From: an uncultured Pelagibacteraceae bacterium
Lineage (GTDB): Bacteria; Pseudomonadota; Alphaproteobacteria; Pelagibacterales; Pelagibacteraceae
Length of the DNA stretch: 56,000 nucleotides
Direction: 5' to 3'
Assembly: GCA_902594835.1 (NCBI GenBank)
Contig: CACJNX010000002.1
Coordinates: 1-56,000 of the forward strand
In this document: positions 9,518 to 19,535 of the stretch, in pieces
Position numbering within the stretch: position 1 is the first letter of the stretch
Layout: the number at the start of each line of letters is the position of its first letter
Notes under the pieces: generated by a model
What the model saw: only the letters and a program-made list of their open reading frames with translations
Database searches by the model: none
Told to the model about the DNA's origin: nothing
Program-made: the position numbers and the translations under genes

Positions 9518-10898
9518 TTAAACTTAGTTTATGTCTTATCATGTAAAGAAATATAAGAGATGGAATTACCATTATTGCCGTGATGATAAAAAATACACCC
9601 CAGTCTCCATTTAACCAATCTACTAAAGCCCCAGAAGATGAGGCTAAAGTTGTTCGTCCCGCTGTACCAATCGAAGCCAATAAAGCATATTGAGTTGCTG
9701 TGTAGGTTCTATCTACTAACATTGAAATGAAAGCAACAAAGGCAACTGTTGCAAAGGCTGCTGCCATATCATCAAATATTACTGCAATAGCAAATAATAA
9801 TTCTGACTTCCCTGACCATGCTAATAAAGAAAAAAGTAAGTTTGTTGAGGCCATCAGTATTCCTGAAACAAACATAGCTTTTATCACACCAGATCTAATA
9901 GCAAATAACCCGCCCAGCAGCGTAAAAATTACTGTGGTTAACCACCCAAGACCTTTGGAGTACAATGCTATATCTGTCTTGGTAAAACCTATTTCCTTAT
10001 AAAAAATAACAGACATTCTACCAAGGAATGCTTCACCAATTTTAAAAAGAAAAATAAAGGCTAGTATTGCGATAGCTATGTTAAAGCCATTCTTTTTGAA
10101 AAAACTAACAATGGGACCAGCAACAGTTCCTGCTATCCAAGTAAAATATTTCGCAAATAAGTTTGCATTTTTATTTGTTTTTGAAGTCAATTTAGCTTCA
10201 ATTATTTTATCAAATTCTGATTGAGCTTCTTTTCTCCCTGTCTGAGAAGATTCGTGCACAAACATTAGTCCTATATTACAAGCAATGATCACAACACCTA
10301 GAACCAGAAAAGTTATTTGCCAATAATTTTCGAATCCAAAATTTTGGAAAAATTCCGCAGAAGTCAGAGCAACTACACCTCCCAATTTATATCCAGTCCA
10401 CCAACCTACTACAGCCATCGCAGCACCAGCTTGCATAGATTTTCCTTCGTTTTCTCCAATTTGTTCAATTCTTAACGCGTCTACAGTTATATCTTGCGTG
10501 GCTGAGGCGATAGCAATTATTAGTCCAATGCTGATTACCAATGCTAAGTTTGTTGTTGGGTTAATTACACTCCAAAAAATCAAACTCATAAGAATGATAG
10601 TTTGCATTAAAACAATCCAACCGCGTCTGTGACCGATTTTATTTGTTAACCAAGGAATTCTAATTCTATCTATTATTGGAGCCCACAAATAATTAAAGGC
10701 ATATACTGCAAAAATCAATCCAGCCCAACCTATAGTACTTCTACTTAAACCATCTTCTTTTAACCAAAGACTTAGACTGCTTCCAATTATAACCCATGGA
10801 AAACCACTTATTGCTCCAAGTAATAATATTTTGATCATCCTAGAGTCAAAATAAACTGAGAAAGTTTCAGCTAAAGTTTGTTTTTTATATATCTCCAT
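9510..10898 (-). CDS. ampG: AmpG-like muropeptide permease (MFS)
   Basis: A 462-residue multi-pass protein of the AmpG branch of the major facilitator superfamily. The N-terminus (LLLGAISGFPWVIIGSSLSLWL), the region FNYLWAPIIDR and the SATQDITVDALRIE motif are typical. AmpG imports anhydro-muropeptides released from the cell wall, using the proton gradient. About twelve membrane helices are visible, with a longer cytoplasmic loop near residues 215-245. It lies three bases after trkH and overlaps the peptidase gene, forming a trkH-ampG-peptidase operon. The exact substrate is inferred from family. Confidence 0.88.
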   Translation of the reverse strand: MEIYKKQTLAETFSVYFDSRMIKILLLGAISGFPWVIIGSSLSLWLKEDGLSRSTIGWAGLIFAVYAFNYLWAPIIDRIRIPWLTNKIGHRRGWIVLMQTIILMSLIFWSVINPTTNLALVISIGLIIAIASATQDITVDALRIEQIGENEGKSMQAGAAMAVVGWWTGYKLGGVVALTSAEFFQNFGFENYWQITFLVLGVVIIACNIGLMFVHESSQTGRKEAQSEFDKIIEAKLTSKTNKNANLFAKYFTWIAGTVAGPIVSFFKKNGFNIAIAILAFIFLFKIGEAFLGRMSVIFYKEIGFTKTDIALYSKGLGWLTTVIFTLLGGLFAIRSGVIKAMFVSGILMASTNLLFSLLAWSGKSELLFAIAVIFDDMAAAFATVAFVAFISMLVDRTYTATQYALLASIGTAGRTTLASSSGALVDWLNGDWGVFFIITAIMVIPSLIFLYMIRHKLSLND

Positions 10899-10901
10899 AA
10901 T

Positions 10902-12350
10902 TTAATTTCTCCAAAAAGATGGGAAGAATAGCACCAAGACTGCGAATAATTCCAATCTACCGAGCAACATACCAGCTGCTAAAATCCATTTTGATAAATC
11001 AGGTAAACTTTTGTAGTTTCCATCTGGTCCAATTATTTCTCCAAGCCCCGGTCCAACATTTGAAATTGAACTTGCGGCACCAGATATTGAGGTTACGAAA
11101 TCTAAACCACTTATAGAGAGAAGCATAGCAATAATTAAAAATATAAACAAAAAAGAAAAAATAAAAATAATTACTGATCTTATAAAATCATCTGAAATTT
11201 TTTGATTGTTATATTTTATAATTATTACACTGTTAGGATAAATTAATTTTTTAATTTGGTTTTTTAAAAAAATCAAAAGCATTTGTAATCTAAAAATTTT
11301 AATACCACATGCAGTTGATCCAGCACATCCACCTATGAACATTAAAAACAAGAAAAAAATTAAAGAAAATTTTCCCCATAATCCAAAATCATCTGTGACA
11401 TATCCCGTACCTGATAAAATAGAAATAACATTGAATGAAGAAATTCTAATTTTTTCAAATAAATTACCCTCATAATTTATAAATAACAAATATAAAAACA
11501 TTATTAATGTCGAAATTATCAGCAAATATATTAACCCTTTAATTTGGACATCTTGGAAAAAAACCTTTTTATTACCTTGGGAAAATTTTAAATATGAAAT
11601 AAAAGGTATGCTGCCTAAGATGATAAATATACTTGCTACGATTTCAATATTGGAATTTTTAAAAAAACCAATTGAGTCATTGTGAGTTGAAAAACCTCCA
11701 GTGGCTATAGTTGTCATCGCGTGACAAACACTGTCAAAAACTGTCATCCCAAATAACCAATAGAATAAACCACAAAATAAAGTAAGAATTACATATGTTG
11801 AGATTATAATAGCTGCTACTTCAATAGTTCTAGGTAAAATTTTTTCAGTTGTGTCTGGTCCTTCCATTTTAAAAAGCTGCATTCCACCTACTTTTAATAA
11901 TGGTAAAATTGTAATGGCCATTACAACAATTCCAATTCCGCCCAGCCATTGCATAATTGCTCTCCATAACAGTATACTTTTTGGACTATTATCTAAATCA
12001 GAGATTATAGTTGCACCAGTCGTTGTGATGCCTGACATACTTTCAAAAAACGCGTCGCTGAAAGAAAATGTTTGATTTGATAATACGAAGGGTAAACTTC
12101 CAAAAATTGCAACCGTGACCCAGGCAAGTGTTGAGAACAAAAAGGTTTGCCTTAGGTTTAATTTAAGACTCTTCTCAAGATTAGCGAGAATGCACAAAAT
12201 TCCAATAAATATTGTTACAATAGATGATGATACGAAACTATGACTGTTTTCTTTATATAATACTTGCATAGTATAGGGGGCCAACATGGAAAGACCTAAC
12301 ACAATGAGCAATACACCGATTAAGAAAAAAACTGTTTTGTTACTTGTCAT
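10902..12350 (-). CDS. trkH: Trk-type potassium uptake protein, membrane subunit
   Basis: A 482-residue inner-membrane K+ channel/transporter subunit of the TrkH/KtrB family. Four pore-like repeats can be traced by selectivity-filter glycines: SGITTTGATI, MTTIATGGFSTH, LSGTGYVT and ISNVGPGLG. It is the first gene of the minus-strand unit with ampG. No TrkA regulatory subunit is seen nearby; it could be elsewhere in the genome. Length is normal for TrkH. Confidence 0.95.
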   Translation of the reverse strand: MTSNKTVFFLIGVLLIVLGLSMLAPYTMQVLYKENSHSFVSSSIVTIFIGILCILANLEKSLKLNLRQTFLFSTLAWVTVAIFGSLPFVLSNQTFSFSDAFFESMSGITTTGATIISDLDNSPKSILLWRAIMQWLGGIGIVVMAITILPLLKVGGMQLFKMEGPDTTEKILPRTIEVAAIIISTYVILTLFCGLFYWLFGMTVFDSVCHAMTTIATGGFSTHNDSIGFFKNSNIEIVASIFIILGSIPFISYLKFSQGNKKVFFQDVQIKGLIYLLIISTLIMFLYLLFINYEGNLFEKIRISSFNVISILSGTGYVTDDFGLWGKFSLIFFLFLMFIGGCAGSTACGIKIFRLQMLLIFLKNQIKKLIYPNSVIIIKYNNQKISDDFIRSVIIFIFSFLFIFLIIAMLLSISGLDFVTSISGAASSISNVGPGLGEIIGPDGNYKSLPDLSKWILAAGMLLGRLELFAVLVLFFPSFWRN

Positions 12351-12442
12351 TAAAACGAGATTATTTAAATAGTTTTAAAATTCAACTTAATATGACGTAA
12401 TTATATCTGTATTTTGCATATAAAATTTAATAAACCATTACT
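12351..12442 (+). promoter_or_regulatory. Divergent intergenic region trkH/lysS with a candidate -10 box
   Basis: The 92-base gap between two divergent genes must hold promoters for both. On the plus strand TATAAA at 12419-12424, preceded by TGCA, resembles a -10 element about 20 bases before the lysS start. No good -35 box is apparent. Confidence is low because AT-rich DNA gives many chance matches. Confidence 0.3.
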
Positions 12443-14011
12443 ATGCTGGATAATAACTTAATTCAATCAACATCATCTTGGCCATTTGTTGAAATAAGAA
12501 AGCTTTTAAAGGATAGAAAAGAAATTATTAAAAAAAAGGATAAAATAACTTTCCAAACTGGTTACGGCCCAAGTGGCTTACCACATATTGGTACTTTTGG
12601 TGAGGTGGCCAGAACCACCATGATGATAAACGCTCTTAATCATATAGAAAAAATAAATCATGAGCTTATTACTTTTTCTGATGATATGGATGGTCTTAGA
12701 AAGGTCCCTGATAATATTCCTAACGATCAAGTTTTAAAAGACAATCTAGGCAAACCTTTAACCAATATTCCAGATCCGTTTAAAAAGTTTAATAGCTTTG
12801 GTGAGCATAACAATGAGATGCTTAAAGAGTTTTTAAACAAATTTAAGTTTAAATTCACTTTCAAAAGCTCAACAGAGAATTATAAAAAAGGCGTCTTTAA
12901 TAAATCTTTAATAAGAGTTGCAGAAAAATATGAAGATGTAATGAATATAATTCTTCCAACTCTGAGAGAGGAAAGAAGAAAAACATATTGTCCATTTTTA
13001 CCGATTTGCCCAAAAACAGGAATGGTATTAGAGATACCATTGCTAGAAATAGATAATAAAACTGGAAAGGCAATTTTTGAAAATAAGGGAGAAAAAATAG
13101 AGACAAGCATTTTAGATGGCAACTGTAAATTACAGTGGAAAGTAGACTGGGCGATGAGATGGTTTACTTTTGATGTTGATTTTGAAATGTACGGCAAAGA
13201 TTTAACCGAGAGTGCAATTTTATCTAACAAGATTTGCAAAACCCTTGGAAAAAATCCTCCTAATGGTTTCGCTTATGAACTTTTTTTAGACGAAAAAGGG
13301 GAGAAAATTTCTAAATCAAAAGGAAATGGAATTTCTATAGATCAGTGGCTTAGATATGCATCACCGGAAAGTCTGTCTCTTTATATGTACCCTAATCCAA
13401 AAAGAGCAAAAAAACTTTATGCAGAGGTTGTGCCTAAAACAGTCGATGAGTATTTAACAAGTATTGAAAAATACCCCAGTCAAAAAGAAAAGGATCAAAT
13501 TTTAAATCCTGTTTGGCATGTACATAATGGAAAGCCGCCAACAGAGAAAATAGTAATGCCTTTTTCAATGTTATTAAATTTAGTTGGGTCTAGCAATGCA
13601 GATAGTAAAGAAGTTTTATGGAAGTTTATTAATAGATTTCATCAAGAGATTAAACCAAAAGACTATCCAATCCTAGACGGGTTAACCAAGTTTGCAATAA
13701 ACTATTTTAAAGATAAAGTTGAACCAAATAAAAAATTTAAAAAGCCCTCATCAAATGAAAAGAAAGCGTTAGAAAACCTTGTTTCAAAATTATCTGAAAT
13801 CAAACAAAATTTAAAACCAGAAGAAATTCAAACAATTGTCTATGCGACGGGTAAAGAAAATGGGTATGAACAAAATCTACGAGATTGGTTTAAATTAATT
13901 TATGAAGTAGTATTTGGAGAAGAAAATGGACCAAGGATGGGTTATTTTGTCAGCTTTTTTGGATTGAAAGAGACAATTGAGTTAATGAAAGATAAAATAA
14001 GTAATAACTAA
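12443..14011 (+). CDS. lysS: Lysyl-tRNA synthetase, class I
   Basis: A 522-residue class I LysRS (often called LysK), the archaeal-type enzyme also found across alphaproteobacteria in place of the class II form. The HIGH-like signature lies in GPSGLPHIGTFGE (about residues 43-55) and the KMSKS-like signature in GEKISKSKG (about 288-296). It charges tRNA-Lys in the cytoplasm. It overlaps pyrD by one base (TAATG). Length is normal. Confidence 0.96.
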   Translation: MLDNNLIQSTSSWPFVEIRKLLKDRKEIIKKKDKITFQTGYGPSGLPHIGTFGEVARTTMMINALNHIEKINHELITFSDDMDGLRKVPDNIPNDQVLKDNLGKPLTNIPDPFKKFNSFGEHNNEMLKEFLNKFKFKFTFKSSTENYKKGVFNKSLIRVAEKYEDVMNIILPTLREERRKTYCPFLPICPKTGMVLEIPLLEIDNKTGKAIFENKGEKIETSILDGNCKLQWKVDWAMRWFTFDVDFEMYGKDLTESAILSNKICKTLGKNPPNGFAYELFLDEKGEKISKSKGNGISIDQWLRYASPESLSLYMYPNPKRAKKLYAEVVPKTVDEYLTSIEKYPSQKEKDQILNPVWHVHNGKPPTEKIVMPFSMLLNLVGSSNADSKEVLWKFINRFHQEIKPKDYPILDGLTKFAINYFKDKVEPNKKFKKPSSNEKKALENLVSKLSEIKQNLKPEEIQTIVYATGKENGYEQNLRDWFKLIYEVVFGEENGPRMGYFVSFFGLKETIELMKDKISNN

Positions 14012-15057
14012 TGTTTTCAATATTAAGACCTTATATATTTACGTTAGATCCTGAAGTGGCTCATGATTTAGCTATTAAATCACTGAAAGCAAATATACTT
14101 CCAAAAAGTTTTTTTAATGTTGAAAGTGAGGAAATGCTTGAGACAAATTTTTTAGGCAAAACGATTTCAAATCCAATAGGTTTAGCCGCAGGTTTTGATA
14201 AAAGTGCTGAGGTTTATAATTCTCTTTTTAAGTTTGGTTTTGGTTTTATCGAGGTAGGTACCGTTACTCCAAGACAGCAATTGGGAAATCCAAAACCAAG
14301 AATATTTAGATTAGAGAAAGACCAGGCACTTATCAATCGTCTTGGATTTAATAATCATGGATCAGAAACTGTATCAAAGAGAATATCAAATAATCACCCT
14401 GATGGGTTTTTAGGAATTAACATTGGACCAAATAAAGAAACCAAAAATAAAGAAGATGATTACTATATTTGCCTTTCAAGACTTGGAATGTATGCTGGAT
14501 ATATAACTATTAATATCTCCTCACCGAATACCGAAGGTTTAAGAGATTTCCATGATCAAGGTGAGATGAAAAAACTTTTAACAGGAATAAATAAAATTAT
14601 TAAAGAAAAAAAAATCACCTGTCCAATAGCGATAAAAATATCACCAGATATTAATGATAATGAAATTAGTAAAATAGTTGAATTAGTGAGTAGCCATAAA
14701 ATACAAGGTATAATAGTTTCTAATACAACAGATAGTAATCGCGATAATCTCTCTGATATTAAAAAGCATGAAGTTGGCGGATTATCAGGGCAACCGCTTA
14801 AAGATATTTCAACAAATTTAATTAAAAAATTCTATAAGGAAACCAAGGGCAAAATTAAAATAATAGGAGTCGGTGGAGTAGACTCCGGAGAAAGTGCTTT
14901 TGAAAAAATAACAGCTGGCGCTAATGCAGTTCAACTATATACAGGCATGGTATATAAAGGGCCGGGAATTGTTAAAGAGATTAAAAAAGACTTAATATCG
15001 ATTTTAAAAAAAGAAAATTTCAAAAATATTAGTGAAGCAGTTGGAATTAACGCTTGA
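14011..15057 (+). CDS. pyrD: Dihydroorotate dehydrogenase (quinone), class 2
   Basis: A 348-residue FMN enzyme that oxidises dihydroorotate to orotate in pyrimidine synthesis and passes electrons to quinone at the inner membrane. The N-terminal helical membrane-contact region is present (PYIFTLDPEVAHDLAIKSL), followed by the barrel with NPIGLAAGFDKSAE, the active-site serine loop NISSPNTEGLR, KISPD and the phosphate-binding IIGVGGVDSG. The start overlaps the lysS stop by one base, so the two are probably cotranslated. Confidence 0.96.
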   Translation: MFSILRPYIFTLDPEVAHDLAIKSLKANILPKSFFNVESEEMLETNFLGKTISNPIGLAAGFDKSAEVYNSLFKFGFGFIEVGTVTPRQQLGNPKPRIFRLEKDQALINRLGFNNHGSETVSKRISNNHPDGFLGINIGPNKETKNKEDDYYICLSRLGMYAGYITINISSPNTEGLRDFHDQGEMKKLLTGINKIIKEKKITCPIAIKISPDINDNEISKIVELVSSHKIQGIIVSNTTDSNRDNLSDIKKHEVGGLSGQPLKDISTNLIKKFYKETKGKIKIIGVGGVDSGESAFEKITAGANAVQLYTGMVYKGPGIVKEIKKDLISILKKENFKNISEAVGINA

Positions 15058-15098
15058 CCCCAATGTATTCAAGAATTATATAACATCAGGAAAAAATT

Positions 15099-15377
15099 AT
15101 GTCTAAGAGATGCGAATTAACAGGAATATCACCTTTAAAAGGTCATAACGTTAGTCATGCTAAAAACAAAACTAAAAGAAGATTTTTACCCAATTTAAAG
15201 AAAGTCACTTTTAGAAGTGATATTTTAAAAAAAGATATTAAACTTAATGTAGCCAATGCTGCTTTAAGAACAGTAGATTTTAAAGGTGGGTTAGATAAGT
15301 TTTTAATGTCTGCGAAAAACTCCAATTTATCTCAAAAAGTAAAAAAAATTAAAGCGTCCATTTCATCAAAATCATAA
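15099..15377 (+). CDS. rpmB: 50S ribosomal protein L28
   Basis: A 92-residue basic protein beginning MSKRCELTGISPLKGHNVSH, the typical L28 start, followed by KTKRRFLPNLKKVTF. It is part of the large ribosomal subunit. The gap to pyrD is 41 bases and contains an AGGAAAAA Shine-Dalgarno sequence. The next gene starts seven bases after its stop. Confidence 0.96.
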   Translation: MSKRCELTGISPLKGHNVSHAKNKTKRRFLPNLKKVTFRSDILKKDIKLNVANAALRTVDFKGGLDKFLMSAKNSNLSQKVKKIKASISSKS

Positions 15378-15384
15378 TTCTAAA

Positions 15385-15960
15385 ATGAATTTATTTTACA
15401 AACTCTCAATTTTAATGGGTTTGGTTGTAGTACTTTCAAACTTCTTAGTTCAGTTTCCTATTCAATATTTTGAATTAAATGAAATTTTAACTTACGGAGC
15501 TTTTAGTTACCCAATTACTTTTTTAATTACAGATTTAGCTAACCGTGCCTACGGAAAAATCGTTGCTAGGAAAGTTGTATATGTAGGTTTCGTTATTGGA
15601 ATTCTTTTAACGTTATTTGTATCAACTAATTTTTCAGATATTATTTCTATAAGAATAGCGATTGGTTCGGGGGTAGCGTTTTTCGTAGCTCAAAACTTAG
15701 ATGTTCAGATTTTTGATACTTTCAGAAAAAAAATTTGGTATATTGCACCTCTTGCGTCGTCAATTATTGGGTCTGTGACAGATACTTTTCTATTCTTTTT
15801 AATTGCTTTCTATGCAACAGGAATACCTTGGGTTACATTAGCCTTAGGAGATTTAGCCGTTAAATTATTTATAGCATTGGCAATGTTAATTCCATTTAGA
15901 CTGCTCATAAATAAAATAAGAGATTTTTCTGAGAATTCTATTACAGAAGCAAAAAATTAG
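15385..15960 (+). CDS. Queuosine precursor transporter, YhhQ/VUT family
   Basis: A 191-residue membrane protein with about six helices. The segment [19 protein letters not shown] is the conserved core of the YhhQ (vitamin uptake-like, VUT) family, whose members import queuosine precursors such as preQ0/preQ1. Q-modification of tRNA wobble bases would depend on this salvage if the cell lacks the de novo pathway. Its TAG stop interlocks with the TAA stop of convergent cobT (TTAG at 15957-15960). Substrate is inferred from family only. Confidence 0.85.
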   Translation: MNLFYKLSILMGLVVVLSNFLVQFPIQYFELNEILTYGAFSYPITFLITDLANRAYGKIVARKVVYVGFVIGILLTLFVSTNFSDIISIRIAIGSGVAFFVAQNLDVQIFDTFRKKIWYIAPLASSIIGSVTDTFLFFLIAFYATGIPWVTLALGDLAVKLFIALAMLIPFRLLINKIRDFSENSITEAKN

Positions 15961-17756
15961 TGAATTGTTTTTTTTGTTTTTTCAACAAAAAGATCAGTTA
16001 ATTGATTAATCATAACATCACCTAAATCTTGAACATCTGTGATTTTGACGGCTTCACTGTAGTACCTTGTAACATCATGTCCAATTCCAATCGCTAATAA
16101 TTCAATATTAGTCTTTTTCTCAATCCATTTGACTGTTTTTTTAAGATTAGACTCTAGATAGTCACTTGTATTAGTAGACAACGTTGAGTCATCAACAGGA
16201 GCTCCATCTGAGATAACCATTAGAATTTTTCTCTCTTCTTTTCTTCTATTCATTTTATTGAATGCCCATTTAAGTGCCTCACCATCTATATTTTCTTTCA
16301 ACAATCCCTCCTTGAGCATCAAGCCCATATTATTTTTTGCTTGTCTCCAAGGCGTGTCAGCTGATTTATAAATAATATGTCTGAGATCATTTAATCTTCC
16401 TGGTAAAGTTGGTTTATCATTTTTCATCCATTTTTCTCTGGAAGATCCTCCTTTCCAATGTTTTGTTGTAAAACCAAGTATTTCAACTTTAACCGCACAT
16501 CGCTCTAGAGTTCTGGAAAGTATATCTGCACAGATAGCTGCTACTGAAATAGGTTTACCTCTCATAGACCCAGAATTATCAATTAAAATTGTTACAAGAG
16601 TATCTTTGAATTCAATATCTTTTTCTTTTTTAAAAGATAAAGAATTGAATGGATCCATAATTATTCTTGGTAATTTTGATGTGTCTAATAAACCCTCTTC
16701 AAGGTCAAAATTCCAAGATCTATTTTGTTTAGCTAAAAGCTTTCTTTGTAGTTTATTAGCAAGCTTAGAAATAAAATTTTTAAGTTGCAATAATTGTTGA
16801 TCTAAATTTTTTCTAAGCCTCGTTAGTTCTTCAGCGTTCTCTAGCTCTTCAGCTTTTATAATTTCATCAAATTCTTCAGTGTAGGTTTTATAATTAATAT
16901 CTCCTAAAGCACTCTTTGCTTTTTTTCTCAAATCTGGTTGAGAACTATCTTCTATTTCAATATCTTCTTCAGCTTGGTCTGACTCTCTAGCTTCATTTTC
17001 AAGGTCTGGCATCCCGGAGTCTATAGACATCTCCTCTTGCTTATCTTCCTTTTCTTTAGCCTGTTTTTCTTGGTTATCGGGTTTATTTTGTTTATCGTCA
17101 TTGTTATGTTCATCATCTTTTTTTTCTTCTTCATCTAGATTTTCATCAAGGTTCATGTTTGCGATAAGCCTAGCAATGAGGGAATTAAATTTTTCTTGAT
17201 CTAAAGTAAAATCATTTAATTGACCTATCTTATCTTTAAATTTCTCATTTAAGTCTTTTTTATATGATTTTAGTTTTTTATCGATTAGGCTATTATTCTC
17301 AAAATCAAGAAATTTTGTTCTTAAATAATTTTCAAAAGACTCTACAATTTTATCTTCACTACTTTTAAGATCTAAGCCGGATACCCTCTCATTGTAAAAA
17401 GTCTCAATATTATTTTTTACCCCTTTGAAATAGCTAGTTCCAATCTTTTCACATCTTATTTTTTCTGAAATTCTATATAATTGCTTAGATATATTTCCAT
17501 CGGGTTCGTATTGTTTAAATGTTTTAGGATCGGAGAATCTATGTCTCAAAGATTTTGAGTCGGCTATCGCTCTTATTTGATTATAGTTTAATTTATTATT
17601 AGTTGGAGTTAGTTCTGGTAGTTTAATTGAATTACCTCCAGCTTTGGAGCTTTCATTGCCAAAAGAAACTTCAATTTTTTCTGAGTTAGATAGTGATCTT
17701 ACTGTAGAACTTATTGCAGTTTTAAAATCGGCTATTTTTCCTTTTTTATTTTCCAC
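15957..17756 (-). CDS. cobT: CobT-like cobaltochelatase subunit (VWA domain)
   Basis: About 599 residues from a GTG at 17756, one base after the cobS stop. A longer form from a GTG at 17798 would overlap cobS by 41 bases and adds 14 residues not typical of the family. The N-terminal region ([13 protein letters not shown]) is followed by a helical part, a very acidic low-complexity stretch ([10 protein letters not shown] region) and a C-terminal von Willebrand A domain with the MIDAS motif DNSGSMRG. In aerobic cobalamin synthesis CobT works with CobS and CobN to insert cobalt. CobN and other cob genes are not in the window, so the real substrate may differ. Confidence 0.88.
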   Translation of the reverse strand: MENKKGKIADFKTAISSTVRSLSNSEKIEVSFGNESSKAGGNSIKLPELTPTNNKLNYNQIRAIADSKSLRHRFSDPKTFKQYEPDGNISKQLYRISEKIRCEKIGTSYFKGVKNNIETFYNERVSGLDLKSSEDKIVESFENYLRTKFLDFENNSLIDKKLKSYKKDLNEKFKDKIGQLNDFTLDQEKFNSLIARLIANMNLDENLDEEEKKDDEHNNDDKQNKPDNQEKQAKEKEDKQEEMSIDSGMPDLENEARESDQAEEDIEIEDSSQPDLRKKAKSALGDINYKTYTEEFDEIIKAEELENAEELTRLRKNLDQQLLQLKNFISKLANKLQRKLLAKQNRSWNFDLEEGLLDTSKLPRIIMDPFNSLSFKKEKDIEFKDTLVTILIDNSGSMRGKPISVAAICADILSRTLERCAVKVEILGFTTKHWKGGSSREKWMKNDKPTLPGRLNDLRHIIYKSADTPWRQAKNNMGLMLKEGLLKENIDGEALKWAFNKMNRRKEERKILMVISDGAPVDDSTLSTNTSDYLESNLKKTVKWIEKKTNIELLAIGIGHDVTRYYSEAVKITDVQDLGDVMINQLTDLFVEKTKKTIH

Positions 17757-17757
17757 T

Positions 17758-18735
17758 TTATAAAGTGATATTGATAGAAGATTCTGGCAAGTCTTCACCG
17801 AAACATCTCTGGTAGTACTCAGAAATTATTTTTTTTTCTAACTCATCACACTTATTTAAAAATGTAATTCTAAAAGCATATCCTTGATCTTTAAAAATAC
17901 TTGTATTCTCAGCCCAATGTAAAACTGTCCGAGGACTCATAACAGTAGATATATCTCCGTTAATAAAACCTTTTCTTGTTAGATCTGCAACCTTAATCAT
18001 ATTCGATAAAAGTTCTTTGCCTTCTTTGTTATTAAAGTCTTTATTCTTTGCTAAAACTATTTCTAATTCTTTTTCAAATGGTAGATAATTCAACGTTGAA
18101 ACTATATTCCATCTATCCATCTGACCTTGATTAATTTGTTGAGTACCGTGGTATAAACCTGTTGTGTCACCTAGACCAACAGTATTAGTGGTTGCAAAAA
18201 TTCTAAATAAATCGTGCTGCTGTAAAATCTTATTTTTATCCAATAATGTAAAATTTCCCTCACTTTCTAAAACTCTTTGAATTACAAACATCACATCAGG
18301 TCTTCCGGCATCATATTCATCGAAAACTAATGCAACTGGATTCTGAATTGACCATGGTAAAATACCCTCTTTAAATTCAGTAATTTGTTTTCCATCTTTT
18401 AATACAATCGCATCTTTTCCGATTAAATCGATTCTACTAATATGACTGTCTAAATTAACTCTCACACACGGCCAGTTAAGTCTTGCAGCTACTTGCTCGA
18501 TATGAGTAGATTTTCCTGTTCCATGATAACCTTGTATTAAAACTCTTTTATTAAAAGAAAAACCAGCTAAGATTGCTAAAGTAGTATCCTTATCAAATTT
18601 ATAATCAGGGTCTATTTTTGGAACATATTCATTTTTTTTTGAAAATGCCCCAACTTTCATATCACTTTCAAACCCAAAAGTTTGTTTTACTGATAATTTA
18701 ATATCAGTTTTTTGTAAAAGTTGTTCAGCGCTCAT
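17758..18735 (-). CDS. cobS: CobS-like AAA+ ATPase (MoxR type)
   Basis: A 325-residue AAA+ ATPase. Walker A is GYHGTGKST (about residues 69-77), Walker B is ALVFDEYD and a sensor-type segment RIFATTNT follows. The N-terminal segment [14 protein letters not shown] is typical of CobS. It is the motor partner of CobT, and the two genes are one base apart if cobT starts at 17756. Upstream, its start overlaps the dnaJ-like gene by four bases. The bolA-dnaJ-cobS-cobT neighbourhood is recurrent in alphaproteobacteria. Confidence 0.92.
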   Translation of the reverse strand: MSAEQLLQKTDIKLSVKQTFGFESDMKVGAFSKKNEYVPKIDPDYKFDKDTTLAILAGFSFNKRVLIQGYHGTGKSTHIEQVAARLNWPCVRVNLDSHISRIDLIGKDAIVLKDGKQITEFKEGILPWSIQNPVALVFDEYDAGRPDVMFVIQRVLESEGNFTLLDKNKILQQHDLFRIFATTNTVGLGDTTGLYHGTQQINQGQMDRWNIVSTLNYLPFEKELEIVLAKNKDFNNKEGKELLSNMIKVADLTRKGFINGDISTVMSPRTVLHWAENTSIFKDQGYAFRITFLNKCDELEKKIISEYYQRCFGEDLPESSINITL

Positions 18736-19247
18736 TTTTTTCCTAATGTTTTTTTTAGTTGGCTATAAGCCAAAGTAATTTTTTTTAATTTATCTTCAAA
18801 TGTTTTATTTCCCTGGTTTTTATCAGGATGGTATTTTTTTACAAGTTCTTTGAATTTCGCATGAATTTGCTTCCATTTTACATCTCCATTTAAGTCCATT
18901 ACTTGTAAGGCATCTTTATCTTGCTGAGATACCTTTGTTTTTTTAAAATCACGGAAATTTGTACTTTTAAAGATGTTTAACTTATCATCAAGTGCGTTGT
19001 TCCATAAAATATTGAAAAAATTATCTGATGAACCAAAAGTTTTTGTTGACTTATGCCAGGTAAGATCTGACTTTATAAAAAATTCTATTTCTTGATCATT
19101 CATGTTTTCAAAATAATTCCAATTTTTATTAAAAATTTTGATGTGATTTAAACATAGTAATCTATATTTTTTGCTATTGTCTTTTTCAACAGGTGCTTTA
19201 TATACCCCAGTTTCATTACAATTTTCCCAATCACAAATTATTTTCAT
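18732..19247 (-). CDS. J-domain (DnaJ-like) protein
   Basis: A 171-residue protein with a C-terminal J domain (about 115-171) holding the HPD signature in [12 protein letters not shown] and a preceding [13 protein letters not shown] helix. The N-terminal part has cysteines ([15 protein letters not shown]) that may bind zinc. It should stimulate an Hsp70 such as DnaK on a specific client. It overlaps cobS by four bases, so the client could be the CobS/CobT complex; that is inference. Its start faces bolA across 30 bases. Confidence 0.88.
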   Translation of the reverse strand: MKIICDWENCNETGVYKAPVEKDNSKKYRLLCLNHIKIFNKNWNYFENMNDQEIEFFIKSDLTWHKSTKTFGSSDNFFNILWNNALDDKLNIFKSTNFRDFKKTKVSQQDKDALQVMDLNGDVKWKQIHAKFKELVKKYHPDKNQGNKTFEDKLKKITLAYSQLKKTLGKK

Positions 19248-19277
19248 TGAATAATTCTATATAGTAAAATTAAATTA

Positions 19278-19535
19278 ATGAAAAATTATTTTGAAGAAAT
19301 TCGTGAAAAATTAAATAAAGAAATAGAGTTAGAAGATATAGAGATTGTTGATAATTCTCATAAACACAAAGGACATAAGTCTTTCTCTCCAGAAAAATTT
19401 CACCTTCACTTAAAAATAAAATCTTTATATTTAAATTCTTTATCGAGAGTAAGTGCTCAAAAAATTGTCATGAAAATTCTTAGAAATGATCTTAAAACTA
19501 AGATACATGCTTTAGAAATCAGTATTGAGAAATAG
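19278..19535 (+). CDS. BolA family protein
   Basis: An 85-residue protein of the BolA/IbaG family, which partners monothiol glutaredoxins in iron-sulfur handling and has also been linked to envelope regulation. The family pattern is seen in IEIVDNSHKHKGHKS (histidines that can coordinate a cluster) and FHLHLKIKS, then the C-terminal LRNDLKTKIHALEIS. It is divergent from the dnaJ-like gene and convergent with aroB, whose end it overlaps by 17 bases. Confidence 0.92.
   Translation: MKNYFEEIREKLNKEIELEDIEIVDNSHKHKGHKSFSPEKFHLHLKIKSLYLNSLSRVSAQKIVMKILRNDLKTKIHALEISIEK

Noticed and set aside
12880-13239. 119-residue minus-strand open frame inside lysS
   Set aside because: Shadow of a well-conserved synthetase gene; no independent start signal or recognisable domain.
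17757-17798. Longer CobT start at 17798
   Set aside because: It is a GTG deep inside cobS and adds residues not seen at the family N-terminus; the GTG at 17756 directly after the cobS stop is more likely.
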